64,000 bases of DNA from JAWKMZ01 sp041391965 (GCA_041391965.1 JAWKMZ010000001.1:434001-498000), one strand, 5' to 3'; shown: positions 27,436 to 36,819, counted from the first letter of the stretch. Notes: a model not told the origin generated them from the letters alone. Made by a program: numbers and translations.

Positions 27436-28782
27436 TTATTTAAAAATTGCTTTGAATATATCGTTACCATTAGCAAATAATACTAAGGCGATTAGTATAA
27501 AAAAACCAACCATTTGGGCACGTTCTAAAAACTTTTCTGTTGGTTTGCGACCCGAAATAATTTCATATAATAAAAACATAACATGACCGCCATCTAAAGC
27601 TGGAATAGGCAATAAATTTAAAAATCCTAACATGATAGAAAGAAATGCCGTAATACTCCAAAATACTTCCCAACTCCAAAAATCTGGAAAAATATCGTAG
27701 ATGGCTTTAAAGCCTCCAACACCTTTGTAAGCACCTGTACTTGGTGTAAAAATAGCTTTGAGTTGCTTAACGTAAGAACTTAGTTTATCTTTTGTTTTAT
27801 TTAAACCTACAGGAATCGCCTCTAAAAAGCTATACTTTTTATTCTTGAAGTGGTAATAGTTTAAGGCTTCTAAGGTTTTTGGTGAGGCACCAGTAGCGTA
27901 TATTAAGCCTAATTTACCTTCGTCATTTATGGTGAGAGGAATGGTTAATTGGGTGTTATCTCTTTTGATATGAGCTTCTACTTGTTGTCCTTTGAGCGTT
28001 TTGAGTGCTGGGATTAATTGGTCTGCATATTTTGTATTGATGTTGTTTAGACCAATAATGACGTCGCCTTTTGTAATTCCACTGTTCTTATTAAACGAGC
28101 TGTCAGGTACTTCGGATATTAAAAAGGGCATTCTTAAATCAATAAACGAACGGTCTTTTGAATCGATGAGTTGCGAAAGTAAATCGTGAGGTAATTCTAT
28201 TGTTGATTGCACGCCTTGGCGTTCAATGGTTATGTCTTTACCAAAAAGCACACGTTCCGAAATTTGTGAAAAATCTTGAATCTTAAATCCGTCAACGGCA
28301 ATAATTTTATCGCCTGTTTTTAATCCTGCTTCATTAGCAACTGTATTCTCAATAAGTAAACCGTCTTTGATGTTTTCATTAGGTAAAATTTCGTCACCAT
28401 AATAATAGCTCATTCCTATATAGATAAAGATGGCCAATACAAAGTTGACGGTAACACCACCTAACATAATAATTAAGCGTTGCCATGCAGGTTTAGAGCG
28501 GAACTCCCAAGGTTGAGGCGGTTGTGCCATTTGCTCTTTGTCCATGCTTTCGTCAATCATTCCAGAGATTTTTACATAACCTCCTAAGGGTAACCAACCA
28601 ATACCATAAACGGTATCGCCAATTTTCTTTTTAAATAATGAGTATTTAACATCAAAAAAAAGGTAGAATTTTTCTACTCTGGTTTTAAAAATTTTTGCTG
28701 GTATAAAGTGTCCTAACTCGTGTAAAACAATCAGTAAGGAAAGGCTTAATAAAAATTGCCCAATTTTAATTACAAACTCCAT
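27436..28782 (-). CDS. rseP: RseP-type site-2 zinc metalloprotease (M50)
   Basis: A 448-residue intramembrane protease that cleaves membrane anti-sigma factors and signal-peptide remnants. The catalytic HELGH is in LIVLHELGHFIPAK (residues 21-25), with a second metal ligand in LLPIPALDGGH near residue 395. PDZ-like segments lie between (about 120-310: NEAGLKTGDKIIAVDGF and NSGITKGDVIIGLNNI). At least three membrane helices frame the active site. Length matches RseP. It is probably monocistronic, with a promoter element at 28810-28817. It lies about 4.4 kb from the sigma/CHAT operon, which is worth noting because anti-sigma cleavage often ends with RseP. Confidence 0.95.
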   Translation of the reverse strand: MEFVIKIGQFLLSLSLLIVLHELGHFIPAKIFKTRVEKFYLFFDVKYSLFKKKIGDTVYGIGWLPLGGYVKISGMIDESMDKEQMAQPPQPWEFRSKPAWQRLIIMLGGVTVNFVLAIFIYIGMSYYYGDEILPNENIKDGLLIENTVANEAGLKTGDKIIAVDGFKIQDFSQISERVLFGKDITIERQGVQSTIELPHDLLSQLIDSKDRSFIDLRMPFLISEVPDSSFNKNSGITKGDVIIGLNNINTKYADQLIPALKTLKGQQVEAHIKRDNTQLTIPLTINDEGKLGLIYATGASPKTLEALNYYHFKNKKYSFLEAIPVGLNKTKDKLSSYVKQLKAIFTPSTGAYKGVGGFKAIYDIFPDFWSWEVFWSITAFLSIMLGFLNLLPIPALDGGHVMFLLYEIISGRKPTEKFLERAQMVGFFILIALVLFANGNDIFKAIFK

Positions 28783-28809
28783 CTATCGTATTCAAAAAAT
28801 TATAAGGCA

Positions 28810-28817
28810 CAAAAGTA
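28810..28817 (-). promoter_or_regulatory. -7 promoter element for rseP
   Basis: On the minus strand TACTTTTG matches TAnnTTTG, ending 27 bases before the rseP ATG. Confidence 0.5.
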
Positions 28818-28855
28818 GTGTTTTACTGCCATTTAGAAAATAATAAGCTGTGTAT

Positions 28856-30799
28856 TCACTCATTTTTTAACAGCGATTTATTAATTTGCCCTTTATTGGT
28901 TTGCAATTGCACAAAAAACAAACCAGACGCTAAGGCAGAAACGTTGATGGTGTTTGTTATATTTGGTTGTTGTAGTACTAATTGTCCTAAGGTATTATAG
29001 ATACTTATTTTGAAAATGTCTAAACTTTCTGGTTTTTGGATGTTTAAGATTTGTGAAACTGGATTTGGATATAAAAGCAAAGATGTTTCTAATTGGACAG
29101 GATCAGTACCTAAAGTGACACTGTTGTTTTTGGAAATTAAATCGGCTTCTGGATCAAAGAGGACATTGGCAACTGTAAAGTTTACTGAATTAAGAAACTG
29201 CTGCATATTGGTAGTGTTGTTTAATACGATATCTAAAGTTTCTCCTAAGGTTCCGACAAGTCTTAAAGGAACAGGTGCTTCAAAATAGCTGACTGAGGCA
29301 TCGCTTTGCGTTTGTTCAATTTTAATACTTATTTGATTACTGTTGGGTTGATTCCAAGTAATATTATAGGTTGGATAGCCTTGGTTGTAAACCCAATCGT
29401 TAAAAAATTCGGTTAAATCTAAAGCACTTGTATTTTCCATTATCGCTTTAAAATCATCCGTTTTAGCATAGTTGTATGCCAAATTTGGAGCGTCTAAATA
29501 ATTTCTCATCCCTTGGAAAAAATCGGTATCTCCTAATTTTTTCCGTAACATATTTAACACCATAGCGCCTTTGTTATAGGTGAGCCTATTACTAAAAATA
29601 CGATTGATATCTAAGGTGTCAATATTTGATAAATAAACTGCACCATTAGGTTGCGATGTGATAGATGCTCTGGTTTGTTGTTTCCAAGTAATAAAATCGG
29701 TATTGCCATCTAAATTTTCAATTACTAAAGCGGAAAGGTAGGTTGCAAAGCCTTCGTTGAGCCAAATGTCTTTCCAACTGCCACAGGTTACTTTGTCGCC
29801 AAACCATTGGTGTGCTAACTCGTGGGCAATGAGGTTTCTGCCAAAACTTCCCATAAAAGAAACGGTTGTATGTTCCATACCTCCAGCCCATCCAAATTGG
29901 GCATGACCATATTTTTCATTAGCAAAGGGATATTCGCCAAATAAATTGGAATAAATATCAATTAACGTAGGTGTTATAGCTGTGTTAGCTTGACTTTGAG
30001 CCAAGGTTTCAGGATAAACATAATTGACCACCTCAAAAGGGTTACCATTATTAGCCACTTGTTCTGTATATACAGCGTAATTGGTTACGGCTATGGCTAC
30101 TAAATAGGCAGGAATTGGATAGCCATGTTTGAAATGTGTAGTTTTGTTGGTGCCATTAACCACCTGACTTTGTTCTAAACCATTAGAAACTGCTACATAT
30201 TCGTCTAATGAAGGGTTGAATTGTGGTGTGGTGATAAAGACATCAATAGAATCTATTTTATCATTTAAATCTTGTTTACAAGGCCACCATCCTTTGGCTC
30301 CATAAGGTTCCGAAAGTGTCCAAAGAATAGGGTTTCCGTTATGGAAATTGACTTCAAAAGAGCCAAATCCAGAACTTACGGGATTGCCAGAATAACTGAT
30401 GGTTAATGAATCTAAAACGCCTGTATTTTGGGTTTGGTCTAAAGTAATGACTAACTCTTCATTTGCATTTTGATTAAACGACAAAGAGTTACCGCGTTGC
30501 AGTACTTGAGAAACCGTCATATTATTAGCCAAATCAAAAGTAACTTGGTTTAAATTTTCTTTAGCTTCAAAATAGGTGGTGACATCTCCAGAGATAAATG
30601 CTTGTGTAGGATTTACATTAAGTTCTAATCTATGGTATTTTACATCATAGTTGCCTGTGTTTAAATTTGCTCTAAATAGCATTTGGTTTAGAGCCGCCTT
30701 AGCTTCGGCTTCTCTAACCTCATTTAAAGTTTCATTAAAATTTTGGGCAAAAAAGGGTAAGGACACAAAACAGGCAATCCAAAGTAGAGGTGTTTTCAT
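28856..30799 (-). CDS. T9SS-secreted M1-family metallo-aminopeptidase
   Basis: A 647-residue secreted aminopeptidase. Signal peptide (LLWIACFVSLPFFAQN), an N-terminal beta-saddle domain (YHRLELNVNPTQAFISGDV), the exopeptidase GGMEHTT motif (M1 GxMEN variant) and zinc site HELAHQWFGD with the distal Glu in NEGFATYLS, then a C-terminal Por/T9SS sorting domain (LLYPNPVSQILNIQKPES to the KSLLKNE end). It removes N-terminal residues from peptides outside the cell. The long ERAP-like C-terminal domain is absent, as is usual for these shorter bacterial M1 enzymes. Monocistronic, divergent from the SCO1 gene. Confidence 0.94.
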   Translation of the reverse strand: MKTPLLWIACFVSLPFFAQNFNETLNEVREAEAKAALNQMLFRANLNTGNYDVKYHRLELNVNPTQAFISGDVTTYFEAKENLNQVTFDLANNMTVSQVLQRGNSLSFNQNANEELVITLDQTQNTGVLDSLTISYSGNPVSSGFGSFEVNFHNGNPILWTLSEPYGAKGWWPCKQDLNDKIDSIDVFITTPQFNPSLDEYVAVSNGLEQSQVVNGTNKTTHFKHGYPIPAYLVAIAVTNYAVYTEQVANNGNPFEVVNYVYPETLAQSQANTAITPTLIDIYSNLFGEYPFANEKYGHAQFGWAGGMEHTTVSFMGSFGRNLIAHELAHQWFGDKVTCGSWKDIWLNEGFATYLSALVIENLDGNTDFITWKQQTRASITSQPNGAVYLSNIDTLDINRIFSNRLTYNKGAMVLNMLRKKLGDTDFFQGMRNYLDAPNLAYNYAKTDDFKAIMENTSALDLTEFFNDWVYNQGYPTYNITWNQPNSNQISIKIEQTQSDASVSYFEAPVPLRLVGTLGETLDIVLNNTTNMQQFLNSVNFTVANVLFDPEADLISKNNSVTLGTDPVQLETSLLLYPNPVSQILNIQKPESLDIFKISIYNTLGQLVLQQPNITNTINVSALASGLFFVQLQTNKGQINKSLLKNE

Positions 30800-30882
30800 T
30801 GATATTTATTTTCTTTTTTGTGCATCTGACAATCAGATACAAATAGCATGTTAAAAATACCTAAATAAATACTTATGTGTCG

Positions 30883-30890
30883 TATTTTTG
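30883..30890 (+). promoter_or_regulatory. -7 promoter element that fixes the SCO1 start
   Basis: TATTTTTG matches TAnnTTTG and ends 38 bases before ATG 30929. It lies downstream of an earlier in-frame ATG at 30875, so transcripts from it cannot contain that codon. Confidence 0.55.
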
Positions 30891-30928
30891 CAAACAAATC
30901 TTACATAACCCCTAAAAACACAGTCGAA

Positions 30929-31603
30929 ATGCTTTCGTTTTTTAAAGATTACAAATATTTTGCCATCGCATTTACCATTCTCTCTATCATCATCATCAGT
31001 ATTATTTATAACATTTATGATGTGCAAAAACCCTTGCCTATTTATCAACCAGCGATGGTAAATTCAGATATGGTAGATAGCACCATTCAGTATCAAAGAA
31101 AATACCATACCATTGCCGATTTTAGCCTTATTAATCAAAACGGAAAGATTGTTACACAAGACGATTACAAAAACAAAATTTATGTAGCCGATTTTTTCTT
31201 TACCACTTGCCAAAGTATTTGTCCTGTTATGACAAGCCATATGGTTGACATACAAAACGCTCTTAAAGATGATGATGAGGTTATGCTGTTATCATACTCT
31301 GTAACTCCACAAATTGATAGTGTTGCTCAGTTAAAACGTTATGCTATTGAAAAAGGGGTGAATGATGCCAAATGGAATTTAGTTACTGGTGACAAGAAAC
31401 AAATTTATGACTTGGCACGCAAAAGCTATATGGCTGTAAAAACACAAGGAAATGGTGATATGTATGACATGATACATACTGAAAACTTTACCCTTGTTGA
31501 TAAAAAGCGTCAAATACGAGGTTATTACGATGGCACCAAGCCTGAAGACATTAAACGCTTACTAAAAGATATTAAAATTTTGGAAAAAGAACAAAGAGAT
31601 TGA
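30929..31603 (+). CDS. SCO1/SenC family copper-dependent assembly protein
   Basis: A 224-residue thioredoxin-fold protein used in cytochrome oxidase CuA assembly or periplasmic redox work. One N-terminal membrane anchor (YFAIAFTILSIIIISIIYNIY) is followed by the SCO domain: copper-binding CxxxC in TTCQSICPVM and distal His in MIHTENFTLVD. I use ATG 30929 rather than 30875, because a promoter element lies between the two and the extra 18 residues would precede the membrane anchor without homology. Followed after 173 bases by feoA. Confidence 0.9.
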   Translation: MLSFFKDYKYFAIAFTILSIIIISIIYNIYDVQKPLPIYQPAMVNSDMVDSTIQYQRKYHTIADFSLINQNGKIVTQDDYKNKIYVADFFFTTCQSICPVMTSHMVDIQNALKDDDEVMLLSYSVTPQIDSVAQLKRYAIEKGVNDAKWNLVTGDKKQIYDLARKSYMAVKTQGNGDMYDMIHTENFTLVDKKRQIRGYYDGTKPEDIKRLLKDIKILEKEQRD

Positions 31604-31717
31604 TTTTTGAACACCTAATTTTATTTTAAAAAAAGAAAGAATAGCACAGCCAAAACGCCAAATAATTCCTATTTTTTTAAAACATTATCAATATCTAAAA
31701 AACTTTAAACCCGAAAC

Positions 31718-31749
31718 TTTGACCCTCTGACTTATTTAGTTTATTTTTG
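31718..31749 (+). promoter_or_regulatory. Promoter of the feoAB operon
   Basis: TTTG at 31718-31721, a 20-base spacer, and TATTTTTG at 31742-31749 give both halves of the Bacteroidota consensus, 27 bases before the feoA start. Confidence 0.65.
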
Positions 31750-31776
31750 CTTCTTTAAAATCAATCTAAATAAGCT

Positions 31777-32010
31777 TTGCAAATTACTTTAGCACAATTA
31801 AAACGTGGAGAACGCGCCATCATTACTGATGTGTCGTCTATTTATGTTCCGTTAAAACTATTAGAAATGGGCTGTTTGCCTGGTAATTATGTAGAACTTG
31901 TACAAGTAGCTCCGTTTGCAGACCCAATGTATCTTAATATTAATGACACCCATTTGGCCATACGCAAAGAAACTGCCATTCATATTTTAATAGACTTGAT
32001 ACATGAGTAA
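31777..32010 (+). CDS. feoA: FeoA ferrous iron transport accessory protein
   Basis: A 77-residue SH3-like FeoA that assists FeoB in ferrous iron uptake. Typical elements are LAQLKRGERAIITDV, LLEMGCLPGNYVELVQVAPFADP and HLAIRKETAIHILID. It begins at TTG 31777; there is no in-frame ATG nearby upstream. It overlaps feoB by 8 bases (ATGAGTAA), indicating translational coupling. Confidence 0.93.
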   Translation: MQITLAQLKRGERAIITDVSSIYVPLKLLEMGCLPGNYVELVQVAPFADPMYLNINDTHLAIRKETAIHILIDLIHE

Positions 32011-34102
32011 GCAGATTAATGTCGCTTTAATAGGAAATCCAAATACAGGAAAAACCTCCGTATTTAATGCCCTAACAGGATTAAACCAAAAGGTAGGAAA
32101 CTACCCAGGAATTACGGTTGAAAAAAAGGAAGGACTATGCAAATTACCGCGTGGTGTTAAAGCACATATTATCGATTTGCCAGGAACTTACAGTTTAAAC
32201 GCCTCATCACTTGATGAAAACGTAGTCATTGAACTACTTTTAAACAAAAACGATAAAGATTTTCCTGATGTAGCAGTAGTGGTAAGCGATGTTGAAAACT
32301 TAAAACGAAACCTCCTTCTCTTTACACAAATTAAAGATCTTGAAATTCCTGCCATTTTGGTCATCAATATGTCTGACCGAATGGTGTATAAAGGAATTTC
32401 ATTAGATATAGACTATTTAGAACAGCAGCTTAAAACCAAAATTGCATTGGTAAGCACTCGTAAAAAGAAAGGCATAGATGAATTAAAAGAGCTCATTTCT
32501 AACTACAAAGAGTTATCCATTGAACCTTGCATGAATGCCTCTGAAATTGACAAACCTTATTTTGATGGTTTGCGAAAAGCCTTTCCAAACCAATTACTAT
32601 ACAAACTCTGGTTAGTTATTACACAAGATGTGAACTTTGGTAAAACCGATAGAAATGAAATTAATGCTGTAGCCGATTTTAAGACCAAATCTAAAGCCGA
32701 TTTAAAACGTCTTCAGCAAAAAGAAACCATTAAACGTTATCAATTTATTAATGATACACTTAAGGTTGGGCAAACCATCGACCTTAAAAGTGCCAAAGAT
32801 TTGCGTATCAAATTAGACAGAATTCTAACTCATAAAGTTTGGGGTTATCTTATTTTTCTTATCATTTTACTTACTATTTTTCAAGCCATTTATGATTGGT
32901 CCAGCGTACCCATGGATTTTATTGATAAAGCATTTGCTGCTTTGGGCGATTGGACTAAACACGCCTTACCGCAAGGTGCTTTTACCAATTTGTTAGCCGA
33001 AGGTATCATACCTGGACTTGGAGGAATTGTCATATTTATTCCGCAAATCGCCTTTTTGTTCCTCTTTATTTCGGTGCTTGAAGAAAGTGGTTATATGAGT
33101 CGTGTGGTATTTTTAATGGATAGAGGCATGCGACGTTTTGGTTTGAGCGGAAAAAGTGTAGTTCCTTTAATTTCAGGAACCGCTTGTGCTATTCCAGCTA
33201 TAATGGCAACGCGCAATATTGAGAGTTGGAAAGAACGCTTAATAACTATTTTGGTTACACCATTTACTACCTGTTCTGCACGATTACCTGTATATCTTAT
33301 TATCATTTCATTAGTTATTCCTGAAGGTCGCTTTCTTGGTTTAGGCTATCAAGCGTTAACTTTAATGCTATTGTATTTAATAGGTTTTGCAGCAGCTTTA
33401 GTATCATCTATGATTTTAAATAAGATACTTAAAATAAAAAGTAAAAGCTTTTTTGTAGTTGAAATGCCCAATTACAAACTCCCTTTACTTAAAAATGTAG
33501 CCTTAACAGTTGTTGAAAAAACTAAATCTTTTGTATTTGGTGCTGGTAAAATCATTCTTGCCATTTCTATCATTCTTTGGTTTTTAGCGTCTTATGGTCC
33601 TGGTGAAAATTTTAATGATGCCCAAGCTATTGTAACAGAACAATATGCTTCTCAACATTTAAACGAAGAAGAAATTCAACAACATATTGCCACCTATAAA
33701 TTAGAACATTCATTTATTGGTTTGACAGGTCGCGCTATAGAACCTGTAATACGTCCTTTGGGCTACGATTGGAAAATTGGGATTGCTATTATAAGCAGTT
33801 TTGCTGCTCGCGAAGTTTTTGTAGGGACACTTGCAACCATTTACAGTGTAGGGAGTGACCAAGAGGAAACCATCAAAAACAGAATGGCAGGAGAAATCAA
33901 TCCAGTTTTAGGAGGTCCCTTGTTTAATTTTGCTTCAGGCATCTCCTTATTGCTGTTTTATGCCTTTGCTATGCAGTGTATGAGTACCTTAGCTATTGTA
34001 AAAAGAGAAACCAACAGCTGGAAATGGCCACTGTGGCAATTAGTTACCATGAGTAGCTTTGCTTACATTGTTGCTTTAATTGCCTATCAGGTTTTAAAAT
34101 AA
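32003..34102 (+). CDS. feoB: FeoB ferrous iron transporter
   Basis: A 699-residue inner-membrane Fe(II) importer with an N-terminal GTPase. G1 is GNPNTGKTSVFNALTG, G3 DLPGTYSLN, G4 NMSD. A helical linker follows, then the membrane domain from about residue 280 with the two Gate motifs (TTCSARLPVYLIII and, later, REVFVGTLATIYSVG). Length is normal. It is the second gene of feoA-feoB-(FeoB-associated peptide) and overlaps feoA by 8 bases. Iron repression is likely but I see no Fur box that I would defend. Confidence 0.97.
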   Translation: MSKQINVALIGNPNTGKTSVFNALTGLNQKVGNYPGITVEKKEGLCKLPRGVKAHIIDLPGTYSLNASSLDENVVIELLLNKNDKDFPDVAVVVSDVENLKRNLLLFTQIKDLEIPAILVINMSDRMVYKGISLDIDYLEQQLKTKIALVSTRKKKGIDELKELISNYKELSIEPCMNASEIDKPYFDGLRKAFPNQLLYKLWLVITQDVNFGKTDRNEINAVADFKTKSKADLKRLQQKETIKRYQFINDTLKVGQTIDLKSAKDLRIKLDRILTHKVWGYLIFLIILLTIFQAIYDWSSVPMDFIDKAFAALGDWTKHALPQGAFTNLLAEGIIPGLGGIVIFIPQIAFLFLFISVLEESGYMSRVVFLMDRGMRRFGLSGKSVVPLISGTACAIPAIMATRNIESWKERLITILVTPFTTCSARLPVYLIIISLVIPEGRFLGLGYQALTLMLLYLIGFAAALVSSMILNKILKIKSKSFFVVEMPNYKLPLLKNVALTVVEKTKSFVFGAGKIILAISIILWFLASYGPGENFNDAQAIVTEQYASQHLNEEEIQQHIATYKLEHSFIGLTGRAIEPVIRPLGYDWKIGIAIISSFAAREVFVGTLATIYSVGSDQEETIKNRMAGEINPVLGGPLFNFASGISLLLFYAFAMQCMSTLAIVKRETNSWKWPLWQLVTMSSFAYIVALIAYQVLK

Positions 34103-34118
34103 ATTACGATTAAAAACT

Positions 34119-34256
34119 ATGAATACACTCATTCAAAATATATTAGTTTTTGCAGCACTTGGTTTTGCTTTACTTTTTTTAATTAGAAAATTCTTTTTTA
34201 AAAAATCGAAATCCAAAAACAAAGTAGGAGAACACGATTGTGATAATTGCCATTAA
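34119..34256 (+). CDS. FeoB-associated small Cys-rich membrane protein
   Basis: A 45-residue peptide starting 16 bases after feoB, too short for ordinary ORF calling. One membrane helix (about residues 4-20, LIQNILVFAALGFALLFLI), a lysine-rich segment (RKFFFKKSKSKNK), and a C-terminal HDCDNCH motif that could bind a metal. The arrangement matches the FeoB_associated family found immediately after feoB in several phyla. Its stop overlaps the stop of the convergent mntH gene by 4 bases (34253-34256). Confidence 0.82.
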   Translation: MNTLIQNILVFAALGFALLFLIRKFFFKKSKSKNKVGEHDCDNCH

Positions 34257-36139
34257 TCTCTTACAATCATTATAGGAATTTTTACTTTATGTCTAACAGC
34301 ATCTACAGTAGTTCCTAAAAGCAAGTCTTTAAATCCAGTATGACCATGACTGCCTAAAACAAGCAAATCAAAATTTGTAGCATTTACAATTTTAGGAATA
34401 CTTTGTTTGGGCGAACCAAAACCAAGTTCGGTAGTGACCTTAAATCCTTTTTGCTCTAATTTTTCTTTATAAGTGTTTAAAAAGACTTCATCACTTTCTG
34501 TTTCATAATCATCAATTTCATCGCCATAAATCATCGCTCCAGGGGTTTCTACAACATGTATAAGTGTATATTCGGCATTAGTTCCTCCTAATTGCAACGC
34601 AGTAGAAATACTCTTTTCATCAGAAGTAGAAAAATCTACAGGTATTGCAATTTTTTTATAAGATAAAGGTTTAATTACCTCTTCTATTTTTGCATCAAGA
34701 ATGTGAGGTACCATTTTTCTGTTTTCAAATTTCATATTAGACGTTGTGGTTCTAAAAGTGATATAAAGCAGAAGAATTGCGGCACCAATAGCACTTGGAA
34801 TGACAAATATCCAGATATAAATTGGGTTTTCAGCGGTGGCTAACCAACCCAAAATTTCATCATAGACTAATTTTGCATTCAATCCAACAATAATAATAGT
34901 AATAAGCCATGAAGCAACTCTTAATGGCCATTTAATGTGAAAGCCATTCATTAGTTTTTTGCTACTTACAAAATGAATTAAAGGAATGATGGCAAATCCT
35001 AATTGCAAACTCAAAACTACTTGGCTCAATACTAATAATCTTCCTGTGCCACTTTCGCCAAAATAAATAACTGTAAAGAGTGCTGGAACGATGGCTAACA
35101 TTCGGGTAATCAAGCGTCGTACCCAAGGTTGAATACGTAAATTCAAATGACCTTCCATCACAATTTGTCCAGCAAGAGTGCCAGTAAGTGTACTGCTTTG
35201 TCCAGCGGCAATTAGGGCAATAGCAAAGAAAGCAGGTGCTAATTTAGAGCCTAAAAGCGGTTCTAAAAGCGCATGTGCATCTTGTATTTCGGCAACTTCA
35301 AACATACCATTTTTATGAAAAACAGCGGCTGCAAGGATAAGGATAGCAGCATTCACAAAAAAGGCAAGATTGAGTGCAACGGCTGAATCTATAAAGTTAA
35401 ATTTCAAAGCTTGTTTTATTCCTTTTTTTGTACGTTCAATTTTTCTGGATTGCACCAAGGCCGAATGCAAATACAGGTTATGTGGCATAACAGTGGCTCC
35501 TATAATACCAATAGCGATATAAAGTGCCATACTGTTGGGAAGAGAAGGGATAAACCCTGCCATAAGCTCGCCCATATCTGGTTTTGCAAAAAACATTTCG
35601 ACCAAAAATGAAAGTCCAATGATAAAAATAAGTCCAATGATAAAAACTTCCATTTTGCGCATACCTTTGTTCAACAGAAAAAGCAGTAAAAACGTGTCTA
35701 ATGCAGTGATGGAAACGCCCCAAATCATTGGTAATCCAAAAAGGAGGTTCAATCCAATAGCCATCCCAATTACTTCGGCAAGATCACAAGCTACAATAGC
35801 AATTTCGGCAAGTATGTACAGTACAAAATTGACAAAAGGATTATAGGCTTCACGTGAGGCTTGTGCCAAATCACGTCCTCGTACCACGCCTAAACGTGCG
35901 CACAAACTTTGCAATAGAAGTGCCATAATATTACTCATTAACAAAACCCAAATCAGTTTGTATCCAAACTGGCTTCCACCAGCAATATCTGTTGCCCAAT
36001 TACCAGGATCCATGTAGCCGACACTTACCAAATAAGCAGGCCCTAAAAAAGCCAATAATTTTTTCCAAGGCGATTTTTTACCAGACGTATCAATAGTTCC
36101 ATGAACTTCTTCCAATGATTTATGGGCATGTTTCTGCAT
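34253..36139 (-). CDS. mntH: Nramp-family Mn/Fe transporter fused to a universal stress protein domain
   Basis: A 628-residue fusion. Residues about 20-440 form an Nramp importer with eleven or so helices: metal-site DPGN in VGYMDPGNWATDI (helix 1) and MPHNLYLHSA (helix 6). Residues about 490-628 form a UspA domain (KKIAIPVDFSTSDE, LIHVVETPG, and ATP-type loop GSHGHTGFKDLLLGTTVDAV). The Usp part would sit in the cytoplasm and may sense nucleotides to tune transport; that is inference. It lies 5 bases after mntR, so the two form an operon. Stand-alone MntH is about 410-430 residues, so the extension is substantial. Confidence 0.94.
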   Translation of the reverse strand: MQKHAHKSLEEVHGTIDTSGKKSPWKKLLAFLGPAYLVSVGYMDPGNWATDIAGGSQFGYKLIWVLLMSNIMALLLQSLCARLGVVRGRDLAQASREAYNPFVNFVLYILAEIAIVACDLAEVIGMAIGLNLLFGLPMIWGVSITALDTFLLLFLLNKGMRKMEVFIIGLIFIIGLSFLVEMFFAKPDMGELMAGFIPSLPNSMALYIAIGIIGATVMPHNLYLHSALVQSRKIERTKKGIKQALKFNFIDSAVALNLAFFVNAAILILAAAVFHKNGMFEVAEIQDAHALLEPLLGSKLAPAFFAIALIAAGQSSTLTGTLAGQIVMEGHLNLRIQPWVRRLITRMLAIVPALFTVIYFGESGTGRLLVLSQVVLSLQLGFAIIPLIHFVSSKKLMNGFHIKWPLRVASWLITIIIVGLNAKLVYDEILGWLATAENPIYIWIFVIPSAIGAAILLLYITFRTTTSNMKFENRKMVPHILDAKIEEVIKPLSYKKIAIPVDFSTSDEKSISTALQLGGTNAEYTLIHVVETPGAMIYGDEIDDYETESDEVFLNTYKEKLEQKGFKVTTELGFGSPKQSIPKIVNATNFDLLVLGSHGHTGFKDLLLGTTVDAVRHKVKIPIMIVRD

Positions 36140-36144
36140 AAGTC

Positions 36145-36801
36145 CTATGTGTTTTGTATGTAAATGTTGTCTGCAGTTTTTTTAGAGACATTAATAATGG
36201 ATGCATTGATGGCAATTTCGAGAGATTGGTCAAACACTTCTTTGTGAAGCACTTTAATTTTATTACCAAGTGAAATGTGTTGTTTGTCAAGGTATTGAAG
36301 AAAAGGTGCAGATGAATCTTTGACACCAACAAATAGACCTTCGTCACCTATTTTGCATTCAGATAATAGAATTTTGGCTGTTTTGGTAAAATTTCCATCC
36401 TTATCAGGAATAGGATCGCCATGAGGATCTTCTTTTGGATGGCCTAAAAAAGCATCCAGTTCGTCAATCAATTTTTCTGATTTGATGTGTTCCAACTGTT
36501 CAGCCACATCATGTACTTCATCCCAAGAAAAGTGGAGTTTATCAACCAAAAACACTTCCCAAAGTCGATGTTTTCTAACTACAGATGCTGCTGTTAAGCG
36601 TCCCAATTCGGTCAAACTAACGCCTTGGTATTTGATATAATTCGCCAAATTTTTTTCGGCCAGTTTTTTAATCATATCGGTTACCGAAGAGGCTTTGGTA
36701 TCCATTTGTTCGGCAATAGCATTGGTGCTTACTGCATCATTGCCTTGTTTGCCAAGGTGATAAATAGCTTTTAAATAATTTTCTTCAGATAAGGTCACCA
36801 A
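36145..36801 (-). CDS. mntR: MntR/DtxR-family metal-dependent repressor
   Basis: A 218-residue iron/manganese-dependent regulator. The winged helix is at residues 1-65 (TLSEENYLKAIYHLG, AIAEQMDTKASSVTDMIKKL), the dimerisation/metal domain about 70-140 (RKHRLWEVFLVDKLHFSWDEVHDVAEQLEHI, HPKEDPHGDPIP, which includes the usual metal ligands), and a C-terminal FeoA/SH3-like domain about 150-215. The start is TTG 36801 or the adjoining GTG 36798. It is followed 5 bases later by mntH, and a palindrome overlaps its promoter, so it most likely represses its own operon. Confidence 0.93.
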   Translation of the reverse strand: MVTLSEENYLKAIYHLGKQGNDAVSTNAIAEQMDTKASSVTDMIKKLAEKNLANYIKYQGVSLTELGRLTAASVVRKHRLWEVFLVDKLHFSWDEVHDVAEQLEHIKSEKLIDELDAFLGHPKEDPHGDPIPDKDGNFTKTAKILLSECKIGDEGLFVGVKDSSAPFLQYLDKQHISLGNKIKVLHKEVFDQSLEIAINASIINVSKKTADNIYIQNT

Positions 36802-36819
36802 AACGTTTCATTTAGATTA

